From NCBI GenBank assembly GCA_947501625.1, contig CANMWN010000002.1:186001-250000 (forward strand): DNA of 64,000 bases, read 5' to 3'. The position numbers and the translations under genes were made by a program. Of this stretch, positions 28,346 through 36,883 are shown piece after piece. The DNA is from an uncultured Flavobacteriaceae bacterium (GTDB lineage Bacteria > Bacteroidota > Bacteroidia > Flavobacteriales > Flavobacteriaceae). Positions within the stretch are counted from its first letter, which is position 1. Every line of letters starts with the position of its first letter. The notes beneath the pieces were generated by a model. That model saw only the letters and a program-made list of their open reading frames with translations, had not been told where the DNA came from and made no database searches.

Positions 28346-29422
28346 ATTAGAGGAATAAAAGTCATACAACTAATTGATTCTCTGGCGGTAGGCGGAGCAG
28401 AAATGATGGCGATTAATATTGCTAATTCATTATCTGCCAATGGAGTTGATTCGTTTTTGTGTGCTACAAGATTAGAAGGTGATTTGAAATCAAAAATAAA
28501 CGATGATGTTGAATATTTATTTTTAAATAAGAAGAAAATAATTGATATAAAAGCAATTTTGAAACTTAGGAAGTTTATAGCGTTAAATAAGATTGACATT
28601 ATTCATGCGCATTCTTCGTCTTATTTTTTAGCAGGTATAATTAGATTACTCTATCCAAAAGTCAAAATCGTTTGGCATGATCATTATGGGAATAGCGAAG
28701 AATTAGATAAAAGACCTAAACAATCACTAAAATTGTTTACTAAATTTTTTAAGGATATTCTAGTTGTAAATAACTTGCTTAAAGATTGGTCAGTCAATGT
28801 TTTAAAATTTTCTAGTGTGCATTATTTGCCAAATTATGCTAATTTAAAAACTACTTATGGAGAAATTACACTCAACGGAGAATCTGGCAAACGTATAGTT
28901 TGCGTTGCTGGACTTAGACCTCAAAAAGATCATTTGACGCTCTTGAGTGCTTTTAAGAACGTTAACGATCAGTTTCAAGATTGGTCATTGCATATAGTTG
29001 GAAATCATTATAATGATGAATATTATAATTCTATTCTTAAATTTATTTCGAATAATGGTTTAAAAAATACAGTTTTCTTATATCACGGAGTTACAAACAT
29101 TAAAAGTGTTTTGGAACAATCAACTATAGCAGTATTAAGTTCTAATTCTGAAGGCTTACCAGTATCATTGTTAGAGTATGGAATGGCTAAGTTACCAGTA
29201 ATAGTTACTGATGTTGGTGAATGTAGAAATGTTGTTTTAAATTCTGATTACGGTTTTGTTGTCCCAAAAGAAAATATTATTGCTATGGCAGATAAAATGA
29301 AATTATTGATTGCTGATATTGGTACTAGAAAAAAAATTGCATCAAATTTTAATAGACATATTTTGGATAATTATTCAGAGCAAAAAATTATTCATAGATT
29401 GCTAAAAATTTATAATTCTTGA
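28346..29422 (+). CDS. Glycosyltransferase family 4, second of a tandem pair (non-canonical start)
   Basis: A GT-B transferase closely related to the preceding gene (shared VDSFLCATR, EGDLKSKIND, KIDIIHAHSSSY, LPVIVTDVG). Taking the ATG at 28403 removes the conserved N-terminal strand and the GGAE loop. In frame and immediately after the preceding stop the codons read IRGIKVIQLIDSLAVGGAE, so the true start must be upstream. ATT at 28346 or ATA at 28355 are the only usable-looking codons; CTG at 28382 would lose the first strand. I place the start at 28346, uncertain to a few codons. Confidence 0.8.
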   Translation: MRGIKVIQLIDSLAVGGAEMMAINIANSLSANGVDSFLCATRLEGDLKSKINDDVEYLFLNKKKIIDIKAILKLRKFIALNKIDIIHAHSSSYFLAGIIRLLYPKVKIVWHDHYGNSEELDKRPKQSLKLFTKFFKDILVVNNLLKDWSVNVLKFSSVHYLPNYANLKTTYGEITLNGESGKRIVCVAGLRPQKDHLTLLSAFKNVNDQFQDWSLHIVGNHYNDEYYNSILKFISNNGLKNTVFLYHGVTNIKSVLEQSTIAVLSSNSEGLPVSLLEYGMAKLPVIVTDVGECRNVVLNSDYGFVVPKENIIAMADKMKLLIADIGTRKKIASNFNRHILDNYSEQKIIHRLLKIYNS

Positions 29423-30759
29423 GAAAACTCTTTAAAAATACAAGATTTTTTTTGGTGATTTTTCACTTGCTCTTAGGTTTCTTTTTATTGAATCAAAATT
29501 TTGCTAAACTTTATTCTATTGTTATAGTTTCTATTGGGTTTTATCATATATATAAAACTAAAAACAGAAACCAAGAAGCCGTCTTGTGGAGTGCATACCT
29601 TGCGGGAAGTGATGTCTTATTTAGAATGAGTAACGGAATGATATTTCATGAGTTACATAAATATGCAATTGCAGCCTATTTAATTTTTGCTTTGCTAATT
29701 GAGAAGCAAAGAAAACCAATTTCACCCATATTTTTATTCTATATTTTATTGCTACTTATTGGAATTAGTTTTAGTGACATTCCTTACCCTGAATCTATAC
29801 GTAAAGCGATTACATTTAATTTAAGTGGACCAATTTCTTTGGGTTTAATTGCACTATACTTTTATAAAAGAGAAATTTCAGTGAAAAGATTACTAGATGT
29901 TCTTTTTTATTTGGGGCTTCCTAGTATTGCAATGCTAAGTTTGTTATATCTAAAAACACCCGATTTAAAAACAATAATTTTTGGAGGTGTTGCTAATTTT
30001 GCAGCTTCAGGTGGTTTTGGACCTAATCAAGTTTCAACAGTTTTAGGTGTTGGTGCTTTTGTTTTGTCAGTCCATCTTTTTTATAAAAAAAGTTATTCTA
30101 CTTTTATTATTTTAGATGTTTTATTAATCATCTATTTGTTTTATAGAAATTTATTGACGTTTTCTCGAGGAGGATTTATTACCGCAGTATTAGCTTTAGG
30201 TTTTTTTATAACTTTTTTTGTGTTAGCAGGAAAAAACACTATTAAAAACATTATAAAATACGCAGGCATAATTGGTATTGTAGGAATTTCAATTTGGCTT
30301 TATACTTCTGATGTTACTGGTGGAATGATTGAGAATAGATACACAAATAAAAATGCAAGAGGTGTTAAAAAAGACGATGTTACTTCTGGTAGAACTGGAA
30401 TTTTTGAAAGCGAATTAGATGGTTTATATGAAAACCCAATTTTTGGTATGGGAGTTGGGAGTGGGAAATACAAGCGATTAGAAGAAACAGGTATGGTCAT
30501 AGCCTCACACAATGAAGTGAGTAGACTTTTAGGGGAACATGGTTTGATTGGAATTATAATTCTTATTATTCTCTTTATAGTTCCTTTATTTAATAGTATT
30601 AATCAACCACTGTTTGCCAAGGCATTTTTAGGTGCATTTTTTATATTTTGGTTTTTGACGATAAACCATTCTGCTATGAGAGTATCTTTCCCAGGATTTA
30701 TTTACGGATTAAGTCTAATTAGAATTAAGCTAAATGAAGAGAATATTATACATAGGTAA
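29419..30759 (+). CDS. Wzy/WaaL-type O-antigen polymerase or ligase
   Basis: An integral membrane protein of 446 residues with about 11-12 hydrophobic helices. The periplasmic Wzy_C region includes TSGRTGIFESELDGLYENPI, then GMGVGSGKY and ASHNEVSRLLGEHGLIGI, with a conserved His in the SHN motif; this matches the O-antigen ligase/polymerase superfamily. Starts with TTG at 29419. A polymerase would point to Wzx/Wzy assembly, whereas the cluster carries a Wzm/Wzt exporter and I see no flippase, so it may instead be a WaaL-type ligase that joins the exported chain to its lipid or protein acceptor. Confidence 0.82.
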   Translation: MRKLFKNTRFFLVIFHLLLGFFLLNQNFAKLYSIVIVSIGFYHIYKTKNRNQEAVLWSAYLAGSDVLFRMSNGMIFHELHKYAIAAYLIFALLIEKQRKPISPIFLFYILLLLIGISFSDIPYPESIRKAITFNLSGPISLGLIALYFYKREISVKRLLDVLFYLGLPSIAMLSLLYLKTPDLKTIIFGGVANFAASGGFGPNQVSTVLGVGAFVLSVHLFYKKSYSTFIILDVLLIIYLFYRNLLTFSRGGFITAVLALGFFITFFVLAGKNTIKNIIKYAGIIGIVGISIWLYTSDVTGGMIENRYTNKNARGVKKDDVTSGRTGIFESELDGLYENPIFGMGVGSGKYKRLEETGMVIASHNEVSRLLGEHGLIGIIILIILFIVPLFNSINQPLFAKAFLGAFFIFWFLTINHSAMRVSFPGFIYGLSLIRIKLNEENIIHR

Positions 30760-31747
30760 TCATTTATCAGAAAAGACTAAGTATAATTCTACTTTAGATA
30801 CCTTATCCAAATTGTTGATATCTGAAGGTTTTGATGTTAAGATTTCTTCAAGTAAGCAAAATAAATTGTTTAGATTATTTGATATGTGTTTTTCATTGTT
30901 CAAAAACCGAAGTAATATTGATATTGTTCTGATTGATACTTTTAGCACCAAAAACTTTTACTATGCTTATATAATAAGTCAATTATCGAGACTTTTTAGA
31001 GTACCATATATTCCTATTTTGCATGGAGGTAATTTGCCTAATCGATTAGTTAAATCACCGAAAATGTCTAATCAGTTATTTAGCAATTCTAAAATAAATG
31101 TTTCTCCATCCAATTATTTAAAGATTGCATTTGAAGCACTAAATTATAAAGTTCAATTAATTCCAAATACACTTGAAATAAGCACTTATAAATTCAAGGA
31201 AAGAAAAGAATTTAAACCAAATTTGCTTTGGGTTCGTGCCTTTGATAGGACTTATAATCCTATGATGGCAATTAAAGTGTTAACTAAATTGAAAGAAAAA
31301 TACCCTAACGCAAAATTATGTATGATTGGTCCAAAAAAGGATGAAACATTAAGTGAAACTTTAAAATTAATTGAAAAATATAGTTTAAATGACTCTGTTG
31401 AAATTACTGGAGTGTTGACTAAAGAAGAATGGCATCTAAAATCTGAAGATTATGATGTTTTCATTAATACTACTAATTTCGACAATATGCCTGTAAGCGT
31501 TATAGAAGCGATGGCTTTAGGTTTGCCAGTAGTTTCTACCAATGTTGGGGGATTACCTTACTTAATAGAGCATAATGACACAGGAGTTTTAGTAGATGCA
31601 AACAATGCTCAACAAATGGCCGATTCTATTATTGATTTTATAACATCTCAAAAAAATGCAAGCGTAATAACTAAAAGAGCTAGACTCAAAGTGGAGAAAT
31701 ATGATTGGAATGTAGTGAAGAAAAGTTGGATGGATATATTAGCATAA
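30734..31747 (+). CDS. Glycosyltransferase family 4
   Basis: A GT-B transferase of 337 residues. The C-terminal domain has LLWVRAFDRTYNPMMAIKVL, DSVEITGVLTKEEWH and NMPVSVIEAMALGLPVVSTN, with the EX7E pattern modified at the first position (N-M-P-V-S-V-I-E). The start overlaps the end of the membrane protein by 26 bases in another frame, an unusually long overlap that still leaves the N-terminal strand RILYIGNHLSEKTK intact. Confidence 0.85.
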   Translation: MKRILYIGNHLSEKTKYNSTLDTLSKLLISEGFDVKISSSKQNKLFRLFDMCFSLFKNRSNIDIVLIDTFSTKNFYYAYIISQLSRLFRVPYIPILHGGNLPNRLVKSPKMSNQLFSNSKINVSPSNYLKIAFEALNYKVQLIPNTLEISTYKFKERKEFKPNLLWVRAFDRTYNPMMAIKVLTKLKEKYPNAKLCMIGPKKDETLSETLKLIEKYSLNDSVEITGVLTKEEWHLKSEDYDVFINTTNFDNMPVSVIEAMALGLPVVSTNVGGLPYLIEHNDTGVLVDANNAQQMADSIIDFITSQKNASVITKRARLKVEKYDWNVVKKSWMDILA

Positions 31748-33121
31748 ATGTATAGAATAGTTAGTAAAATATATGAAAAAAGCCCTGTATTCTTCCAGAA
31801 TACCTATATTTCTATGTATGGTTATTATTGGAAAAATAGACGCTTTGGCTCCGTTTTTAAAGAGCAATTGAGTGAATTTAAAAATAGAGAATCTTTCTCC
31901 AGTGATGATTGGATAGAATATCAAACAATAGAATTGAGAAAACTATTAATTCATGCTTATACAACTGTTCCTCTTTATACCAATAAATATTATGAGGCTG
32001 GATTTATGTTGGCTGATTTCGAAAATTTTAATTTAAGTGATTTAAAGAGATTGCCTTTTCTGGAAAAAGATGAGTTAAGAAAATTTGGCAAGTCTTCACT
32101 ACTTTCATCAAAAAGAGATAAAGGTAAATTTTATTCAAGTAGTGGAAGTACAGGAACTCCAATATCAGTTTATTTTTCAAAAAAGTTTCATCAAACTTGG
32201 AATGCAGCCTATGAAGTAAGAGTTAGAAATTGGGCAGGTGTAGATTATAAAATGGCACGTGGAATGATTGGAGGTAGAAGAATTTTGCCTGAAGCAACTG
32301 CTAATTCTCCATATTTTAGATATAATTCTGCCGAAAATCAAACATACTTCTCAGCCTATCATTTGTCTGAACAAACTGCATCTAATTATGTTAAAGGCAT
32401 TGTTGATAACAAAGTTGAATACCTTGTTGGATATGCAATGAGTATTTTTATACTTGCAGATTTCATTTTAAAACTCAATCTGGATACTCCAAAATTAAAA
32501 GCAGTTTTAACCTCTAGTGAAAAGTTAACACCTCACATGCGTTTAATTATAGAAAAAGCATTTAAGTGCAAAGTATTTGATGGTTATAGTGGAGTAGAGG
32601 CTTGTGGTTTGATTTCTGAAAATAATAATGGCGAATTTTTGTTTAGTCCTGATACTGGAATTATGGAAGTACTTGATGAAAAAGGTAATCAAGTGAGAAA
32701 TGGTGAGACTGGAGAAGTTATTGCTACTGGCTTATTAAATTTTGATCAACCATTAATTAGGTATAAAATCGGTGACAGAGTGAAAGTTTCCAATAATCAG
32801 GATAATAACTTTTTAAAAATAGATGAAATAGAAGGAAGAGTAGAAGATGTTTTAATTGCTTTAAACGGTTCGAAAATGGTTCGTTTTCATGGATTGTTTA
32901 TTGATATTCCAAATTTAAAAGCATCTCAGATTATTCAAAAAGAATTAAATTTAATTCAAGTAAATTTAGTTCCCGATTTTGGGTTTGATCATAAGAATGA
33001 AACTGTAATTGTTCAAAGATTGAAAAGCCAATTAGGTGAGGTTAATGTTGAGTTTAAATATTTAGATAGTATTCCAAAAGAGGTCAATGGAAAATTCAAA
33101 GCAGTAAAATCAAATTTGTAA
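31748..33121 (+). CDS. CapK/PaaK-like adenylate-forming protein
   Basis: Member of the AMP-binding superfamily related to phenylacetate-CoA ligase and CapK. The phosphate-binding loop is SSSGSTGTP (residues 130-138). YSGVEACGLISENN and the sequence LIRYKIGDRV mark the adenylate core, and the C-terminal region contains GRVEDVLI. At 457 residues it is full length with no signal peptide. CapK-like proteins are frequent in capsule loci; they may activate an acyl or amino acid group for transfer to a sugar, but no carrier protein or acyltransferase partner is adjacent. The start directly abuts the preceding stop. Confidence 0.82.
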   Translation: MYRIVSKIYEKSPVFFQNTYISMYGYYWKNRRFGSVFKEQLSEFKNRESFSSDDWIEYQTIELRKLLIHAYTTVPLYTNKYYEAGFMLADFENFNLSDLKRLPFLEKDELRKFGKSSLLSSKRDKGKFYSSSGSTGTPISVYFSKKFHQTWNAAYEVRVRNWAGVDYKMARGMIGGRRILPEATANSPYFRYNSAENQTYFSAYHLSEQTASNYVKGIVDNKVEYLVGYAMSIFILADFILKLNLDTPKLKAVLTSSEKLTPHMRLIIEKAFKCKVFDGYSGVEACGLISENNNGEFLFSPDTGIMEVLDEKGNQVRNGETGEVIATGLLNFDQPLIRYKIGDRVKVSNNQDNNFLKIDEIEGRVEDVLIALNGSKMVRFHGLFIDIPNLKASQIIQKELNLIQVNLVPDFGFDHKNETVIVQRLKSQLGEVNVEFKYLDSIPKEVNGKFKAVKSNL

Positions 33122-33131
33122 CTCAATATTT

Positions 33132-34340
33132 ATGAAAAAAAACATTTGGATTATAAATCAAACTGCAGGAACTCCGAATTCTGGTTGGGGAGAACGACAT
33201 TATTTTTTAAGTAAATATTGGGTAAAACAGAACTGTAATGTTACTATATTTTCAGGTTCTTATAATCATTTGTTTAATAATCAACCAAAGACTTCAGGTA
33301 AATTATTTACTTCAGAAAAAATAGAAGAAGGGATTGCTTTTTGTTGGGTGAAGATAAAAAGATACAACCCGAATAGTGTTTTTAAGTTATGGAGTATGAT
33401 TGTATTTGCTTTTAAAATGTTATTTCTTCCAAAGGATAAATTTGAAAAGCCACATGCAATCATTATTTCATCAATGCCTTTGTTCTCTATAATTCCAGCA
33501 TATTTTTTGTCTAGAAGATTTAAAGCAAAATTAATATTTGAAGTAAGAGATCTTTGGCCTCAAACACCAATTTATTTAAAAGGTTATTCAAAATATCATC
33601 CAGTAGTTATTGTTATGGCTTGGTTAGAGCGCTTCGGTTACAGGAAAGCAAATCATATTGTTTCAGTACTGCCAAATGCATATCATTATATAAATAATAT
33701 ATCTAATAATCCAGATAAGTTTAATTATATTCCTAATGGAATTGATGAAGATTTAGTTGGAAATGAAATTTTGCAGACTTCAATAATTAATAAAATTCCG
33801 CAAGAAAAATTTATTGTTGGTTATACAGGTACAATAGGTATGGCAAATGCTATGGAATTTTTAATTGAAGCAGTAAAATTGCTAAAGCATAATACTAAAA
33901 TTCATTTTGTTTTAGTTGGCGATGGTTATTTAAAAAAACAATTTATTGGCGATACTAAAGGCTTGCCTAATATTACATTTATTGATAAAATCAAAAAATC
34001 TCAAGTTCAGAATATGATTTCATATTTTGACGTTTGTTATGTTGGAAGGTATAATTCACCTCTTTACAGGCATGGAGTTTCTTATAATAAGTATTTCGAC
34101 TATATGTTGGCTAAAAAACCAATATTAGAGTCTTCTAGTTTGATAAAAGATCCTGTCGAACTTTCTGACTGTGGAATTATTGTTGAACCTGAGGATCCAA
34201 AAACCATTGTAGATGGTATTTTAACTATTTATAATAAATCTTCAAAAGAATTGGATAACTTTGGAATGAAAGGATATAAATATGTGAAAAAATATCATAA
34301 TTTTGAGTATCTGAGTAATCAGTATTTAAAATTGTTATAA
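33132..34340 (+). CDS. Glycosyltransferase family 4, WcaI/WbuB-like
   Basis: A GT-B transferase of 402 residues. The N-terminus IWIINQTAGTPNSGWGERHY, the EVRDLWPQTPIYLKGY motif (conserved R-DLWP of WcaI/WbuB), IVGYTGTIGMANAMEFL and the C-terminal KYFDYMLAKKPI match the colanic acid WcaI-like group, which adds L-fucosamine, fucose or related sugars. It is immediately followed by, and overlaps one base with, the initiating phosphotransferase, so it may add the second sugar of the repeat. Confidence 0.85.
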   Translation: MKKNIWIINQTAGTPNSGWGERHYFLSKYWVKQNCNVTIFSGSYNHLFNNQPKTSGKLFTSEKIEEGIAFCWVKIKRYNPNSVFKLWSMIVFAFKMLFLPKDKFEKPHAIIISSMPLFSIIPAYFLSRRFKAKLIFEVRDLWPQTPIYLKGYSKYHPVVIVMAWLERFGYRKANHIVSVLPNAYHYINNISNNPDKFNYIPNGIDEDLVGNEILQTSIINKIPQEKFIVGYTGTIGMANAMEFLIEAVKLLKHNTKIHFVLVGDGYLKKQFIGDTKGLPNITFIDKIKKSQVQNMISYFDVCYVGRYNSPLYRHGVSYNKYFDYMLAKKPILESSSLIKDPVELSDCGIIVEPEDPKTIVDGILTIYNKSSKELDNFGMKGYKYVKKYHNFEYLSNQYLKLL

Positions 34341-35722
34341 TGTCACAAAAGCCAAAATATAGTGTTTCTGAGCGTAAATTCTTTTTAAGAGTATTTGACG
34401 TTTTAGTAGTTATATTTTCAGTTTTTGTATTTGCTAATAGTTTTAACTTACACTATTTCAAATCATTAGATTCTAATTTAATGCTTTGGTTTATTACATT
34501 AGGTGTTTACATTTTATTTTTTGGGCAAGTTTTTGAATTGCATAACTTAAAAGTTTCTTCTAGTCGCTATTTATCAATTAGAAGTATTGGTTTGACAGCT
34601 TTATTAGTTACTGTTTTTTACATTTTCACACCTATAATTTCCCCAGAATTACCGGAAAACAGACTTCAAATATTTTATTTATTTCTGCTAGTGTTTATTC
34701 CAATGACATTATGGAGGTTTTTATATATAAGTTTTGTTACACTTCCTAAGTATCATAAATATATCCTTATTATTGGTAATAAAAGTAAGATTACGGATTT
34801 AGTTCAGTTAATTAAGGACAAGGTATCAGATAATAAAATAGTAGGATATATAAGTGATGGTGAAATTGATGATTTGAATGATTCTTTATTGTTGGATTAT
34901 AAAACTATAGATATTAAAAATGTTGTTGATAAATATTCAATAACTGATATTGTAGTTGCAAGGAGTGAAATATCTGCTAACGAATCAATTCATAAACAAT
35001 TAATCTATTTGTTTGAAGATGGAATCCCAATTATTGGTGCAAGAAAGTATATTGAAAAGATAACTGCTCACTTTCCTGACTTGAATTTTGATGACGCTTT
35101 TTATGATTATTTAAATTTTAGTAAGAGTCATGAAAGCAACCTGTATCTTGTTACAATAAGAGCTTTTGACATCTTTATTTCTTTGATAGGAATATTGTTT
35201 TTTTCAATTATACTACCATTTGTTCTATTAGGAAACTTGATTGGAAATAGAGGAAGTTTATTTTATTTTCAAGAACGTGTTGGAAAAAAAGGTGAAAACT
35301 TTAATATTCTTAAACTTCGTACAATGGTTCAAAATGCAGAGAGAGATGGTGCTGTTTGGGCCGAGAAGAATGATTCGAGGATTACTACTTTCGGTAAGTT
35401 TTTAAGGAAATCAAGGTTTGATGAAATCCCACAGTTTATAAATATACTTAGAGGTGAAATGAGTTTAATAGGGCCAAGACCTGAAAGACCAGAATTTGTT
35501 ACTGAACTAGAAGAAAAAATACCATATTATGCCATTCGACATGTAGTAAAGCCTGGATTAACAGGTTGGGCACAAGTTATGTATCCTTATGCAAGCACTC
35601 TTGAAGAACAGAAGGTAAAACTTCGTTATGACTTGTTTTATATAAAAGAAAGAGGATTATTTCTTGATTTTAAAATCCTAATTAAAACAATAAGTACTGT
35701 TCTATTTTTTAGGGGAAATTAA
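34340..35722 (+). CDS. Polyprenyl glycosylphosphotransferase initiating synthesis (WbaP/WcaJ/PssY-like)
   Basis: Loads the first sugar-1-phosphate onto undecaprenyl phosphate at the inner membrane. The N-terminal part has about four hydrophobic helices, the middle resembles a Rossmann-like CoA-binding domain (YILIIGNKSKIT), and the C-terminal bacterial sugar transferase domain (about 270-455) has the reentrant helix region, then FNILKLRTMVQNAERDGAVW, FLRKSRFDEIPQ (the Asp-Glu catalytic pair) and MSLIGPRPERPEF. At 460 residues it is a large-type transferase. It ends the cluster; its stop codon overlaps that of the convergent gene (TTAA, 35719-35722). Confidence 0.93.
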   Translation: MSQKPKYSVSERKFFLRVFDVLVVIFSVFVFANSFNLHYFKSLDSNLMLWFITLGVYILFFGQVFELHNLKVSSSRYLSIRSIGLTALLVTVFYIFTPIISPELPENRLQIFYLFLLVFIPMTLWRFLYISFVTLPKYHKYILIIGNKSKITDLVQLIKDKVSDNKIVGYISDGEIDDLNDSLLLDYKTIDIKNVVDKYSITDIVVARSEISANESIHKQLIYLFEDGIPIIGARKYIEKITAHFPDLNFDDAFYDYLNFSKSHESNLYLVTIRAFDIFISLIGILFFSIILPFVLLGNLIGNRGSLFYFQERVGKKGENFNILKLRTMVQNAERDGAVWAEKNDSRITTFGKFLRKSRFDEIPQFINILRGEMSLIGPRPERPEFVTELEEKIPYYAIRHVVKPGLTGWAQVMYPYASTLEEQKVKLRYDLFYIKERGLFLDFKILIKTISTVLFFRGN

Positions 35723-36882
35723 TTGAATTTCCAAAGGTAAAAATATCGAATTCCTAAAAAGATAATTATTGGAAGTACAGCAATTGAAAGCACTTGAATT
35801 CTTACTATCCAAATTAATAGACTTAATACAAGTAATATTAACAACCAAAGATTGTATTTTTTTATCCAACTTGGTAGTTTGTTTTTGAGTAAATAAAAAC
35901 TAACAACAAGATTTGGTGCAAATGCCCAAAGCACATTAAAGTTGTTTTTAGCCGATTCATGATTGGTTGCAAACCAAATTAAAGTAATCACTAAACCAAT
36001 AACTCCTGTAATAAAGTAAATGCCAAAGTCAAGCCATTTGGAACGCTTGTTTGATTTAATATTTTTTATTGTTATTGCTATAACTAAAAGCCCAAGAATT
36101 GCGAATAATAGGAGAGGAGTTAACCATGTTTTAGTAGTTTCTTTTTTAGTTTCAGGTAATATTATTTCAGTTCTTTTGACTATTGGTTTTATTTTAGCAT
36201 CCTCAGTTATTCTTAAAGTATTGAAAAAGTTAAATACATTTTCAGGCAAAAATAAATACTCTTGCGCATTTGCTGTATCATCAATGGTTGAACCTAAACA
36301 AACATCAATACCAAAATCTCCCCAAGGTTGATTGCCTAAATAGAGTTGCATTAATTCTCTGTGAGAAAGTGGATTGTCTGTTTTTGTTTCTGAAATTATT
36401 AATTTTTCGCCTAATACCTCTTTAATAACATCATACAATTTTGTTGAACAATTGTTATAAAAATAATCATAAAGATATTCTCTATTTTCAGGTTTAGCAT
36501 TGGATTCTAAAAAGTCAAATATTTTTTGAGTGTCATTAATTTCTAAATCTAAAACTTGACCCTTAACCCAACGTTTTTCCAAATAATAAACTCTCAAAAA
36601 TCTATTAGTGTCTACTTTTCCTAAGAAATAAAGAAGATTTCCTTTGGCAAAATTTCCATAAAAATTAGGTTGATCAAAATCAAAAACCCCATAATTATAA
36701 ACTCTATCAATACCTAATTTGGTATCTCTAACTCTAAAAGCTGAATGCCCAAATGCAGCATATAATTCAGTGCCTGGACCACAAGTAATAATACTTACTT
36801 CAGCACTTGGAGTGAGTTTTATGTTTTGAGAATAAACATTAAAAAAAGAAAATGTAATAAAAAGGAGTAGTAATTTTCTCAT
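35719..36882 (-). CDS. Lnb/DUF4105-like periplasmic and membrane protein
   Basis: An exported protein of 387 residues from the ATG at 36882. The first 19 residues (MRKLLLLFITFSFFNVYSQ) are a signal peptide. The N-terminal domain has FGHSAFRVRD (His46) and YNNCSTKLYD (Cys145), the His/Cys pair of the DUF4105 (Lnb N-terminal) thiol family. The C-terminal half has about five membrane helices. Lnb proteins in Firmicutes acylate lipoproteins, but in Bacteroidota the function of this family is unproven. I prefer 36882 to the ATG at 36900 because the longer form would lack a good signal peptide start and overlaps the PorV-like stop. Converges with the polysaccharide cluster. Confidence 0.78.
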   Translation of the reverse strand: MRKLLLLFITFSFFNVYSQNIKLTPSAEVSIITCGPGTELYAAFGHSAFRVRDTKLGIDRVYNYGVFDFDQPNFYGNFAKGNLLYFLGKVDTNRFLRVYYLEKRWVKGQVLDLEINDTQKIFDFLESNAKPENREYLYDYFYNNCSTKLYDVIKEVLGEKLIISETKTDNPLSHRELMQLYLGNQPWGDFGIDVCLGSTIDDTANAQEYLFLPENVFNFFNTLRITEDAKIKPIVKRTEIILPETKKETTKTWLTPLLLFAILGLLVIAITIKNIKSNKRSKWLDFGIYFITGVIGLVITLIWFATNHESAKNNFNVLWAFAPNLVVSFYLLKNKLPSWIKKYNLWLLILLVLSLLIWIVRIQVLSIAVLPIIIFLGIRYFYLWKFN

Positions 36883-36883
36883 T

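Noticed and set aside
28403-28405. ATG at 28403 as start of the second tandem GT4 gene
   Set aside because: It removes the conserved KVIQLIDSLAVGGAE N-terminus that is encoded in frame immediately upstream.
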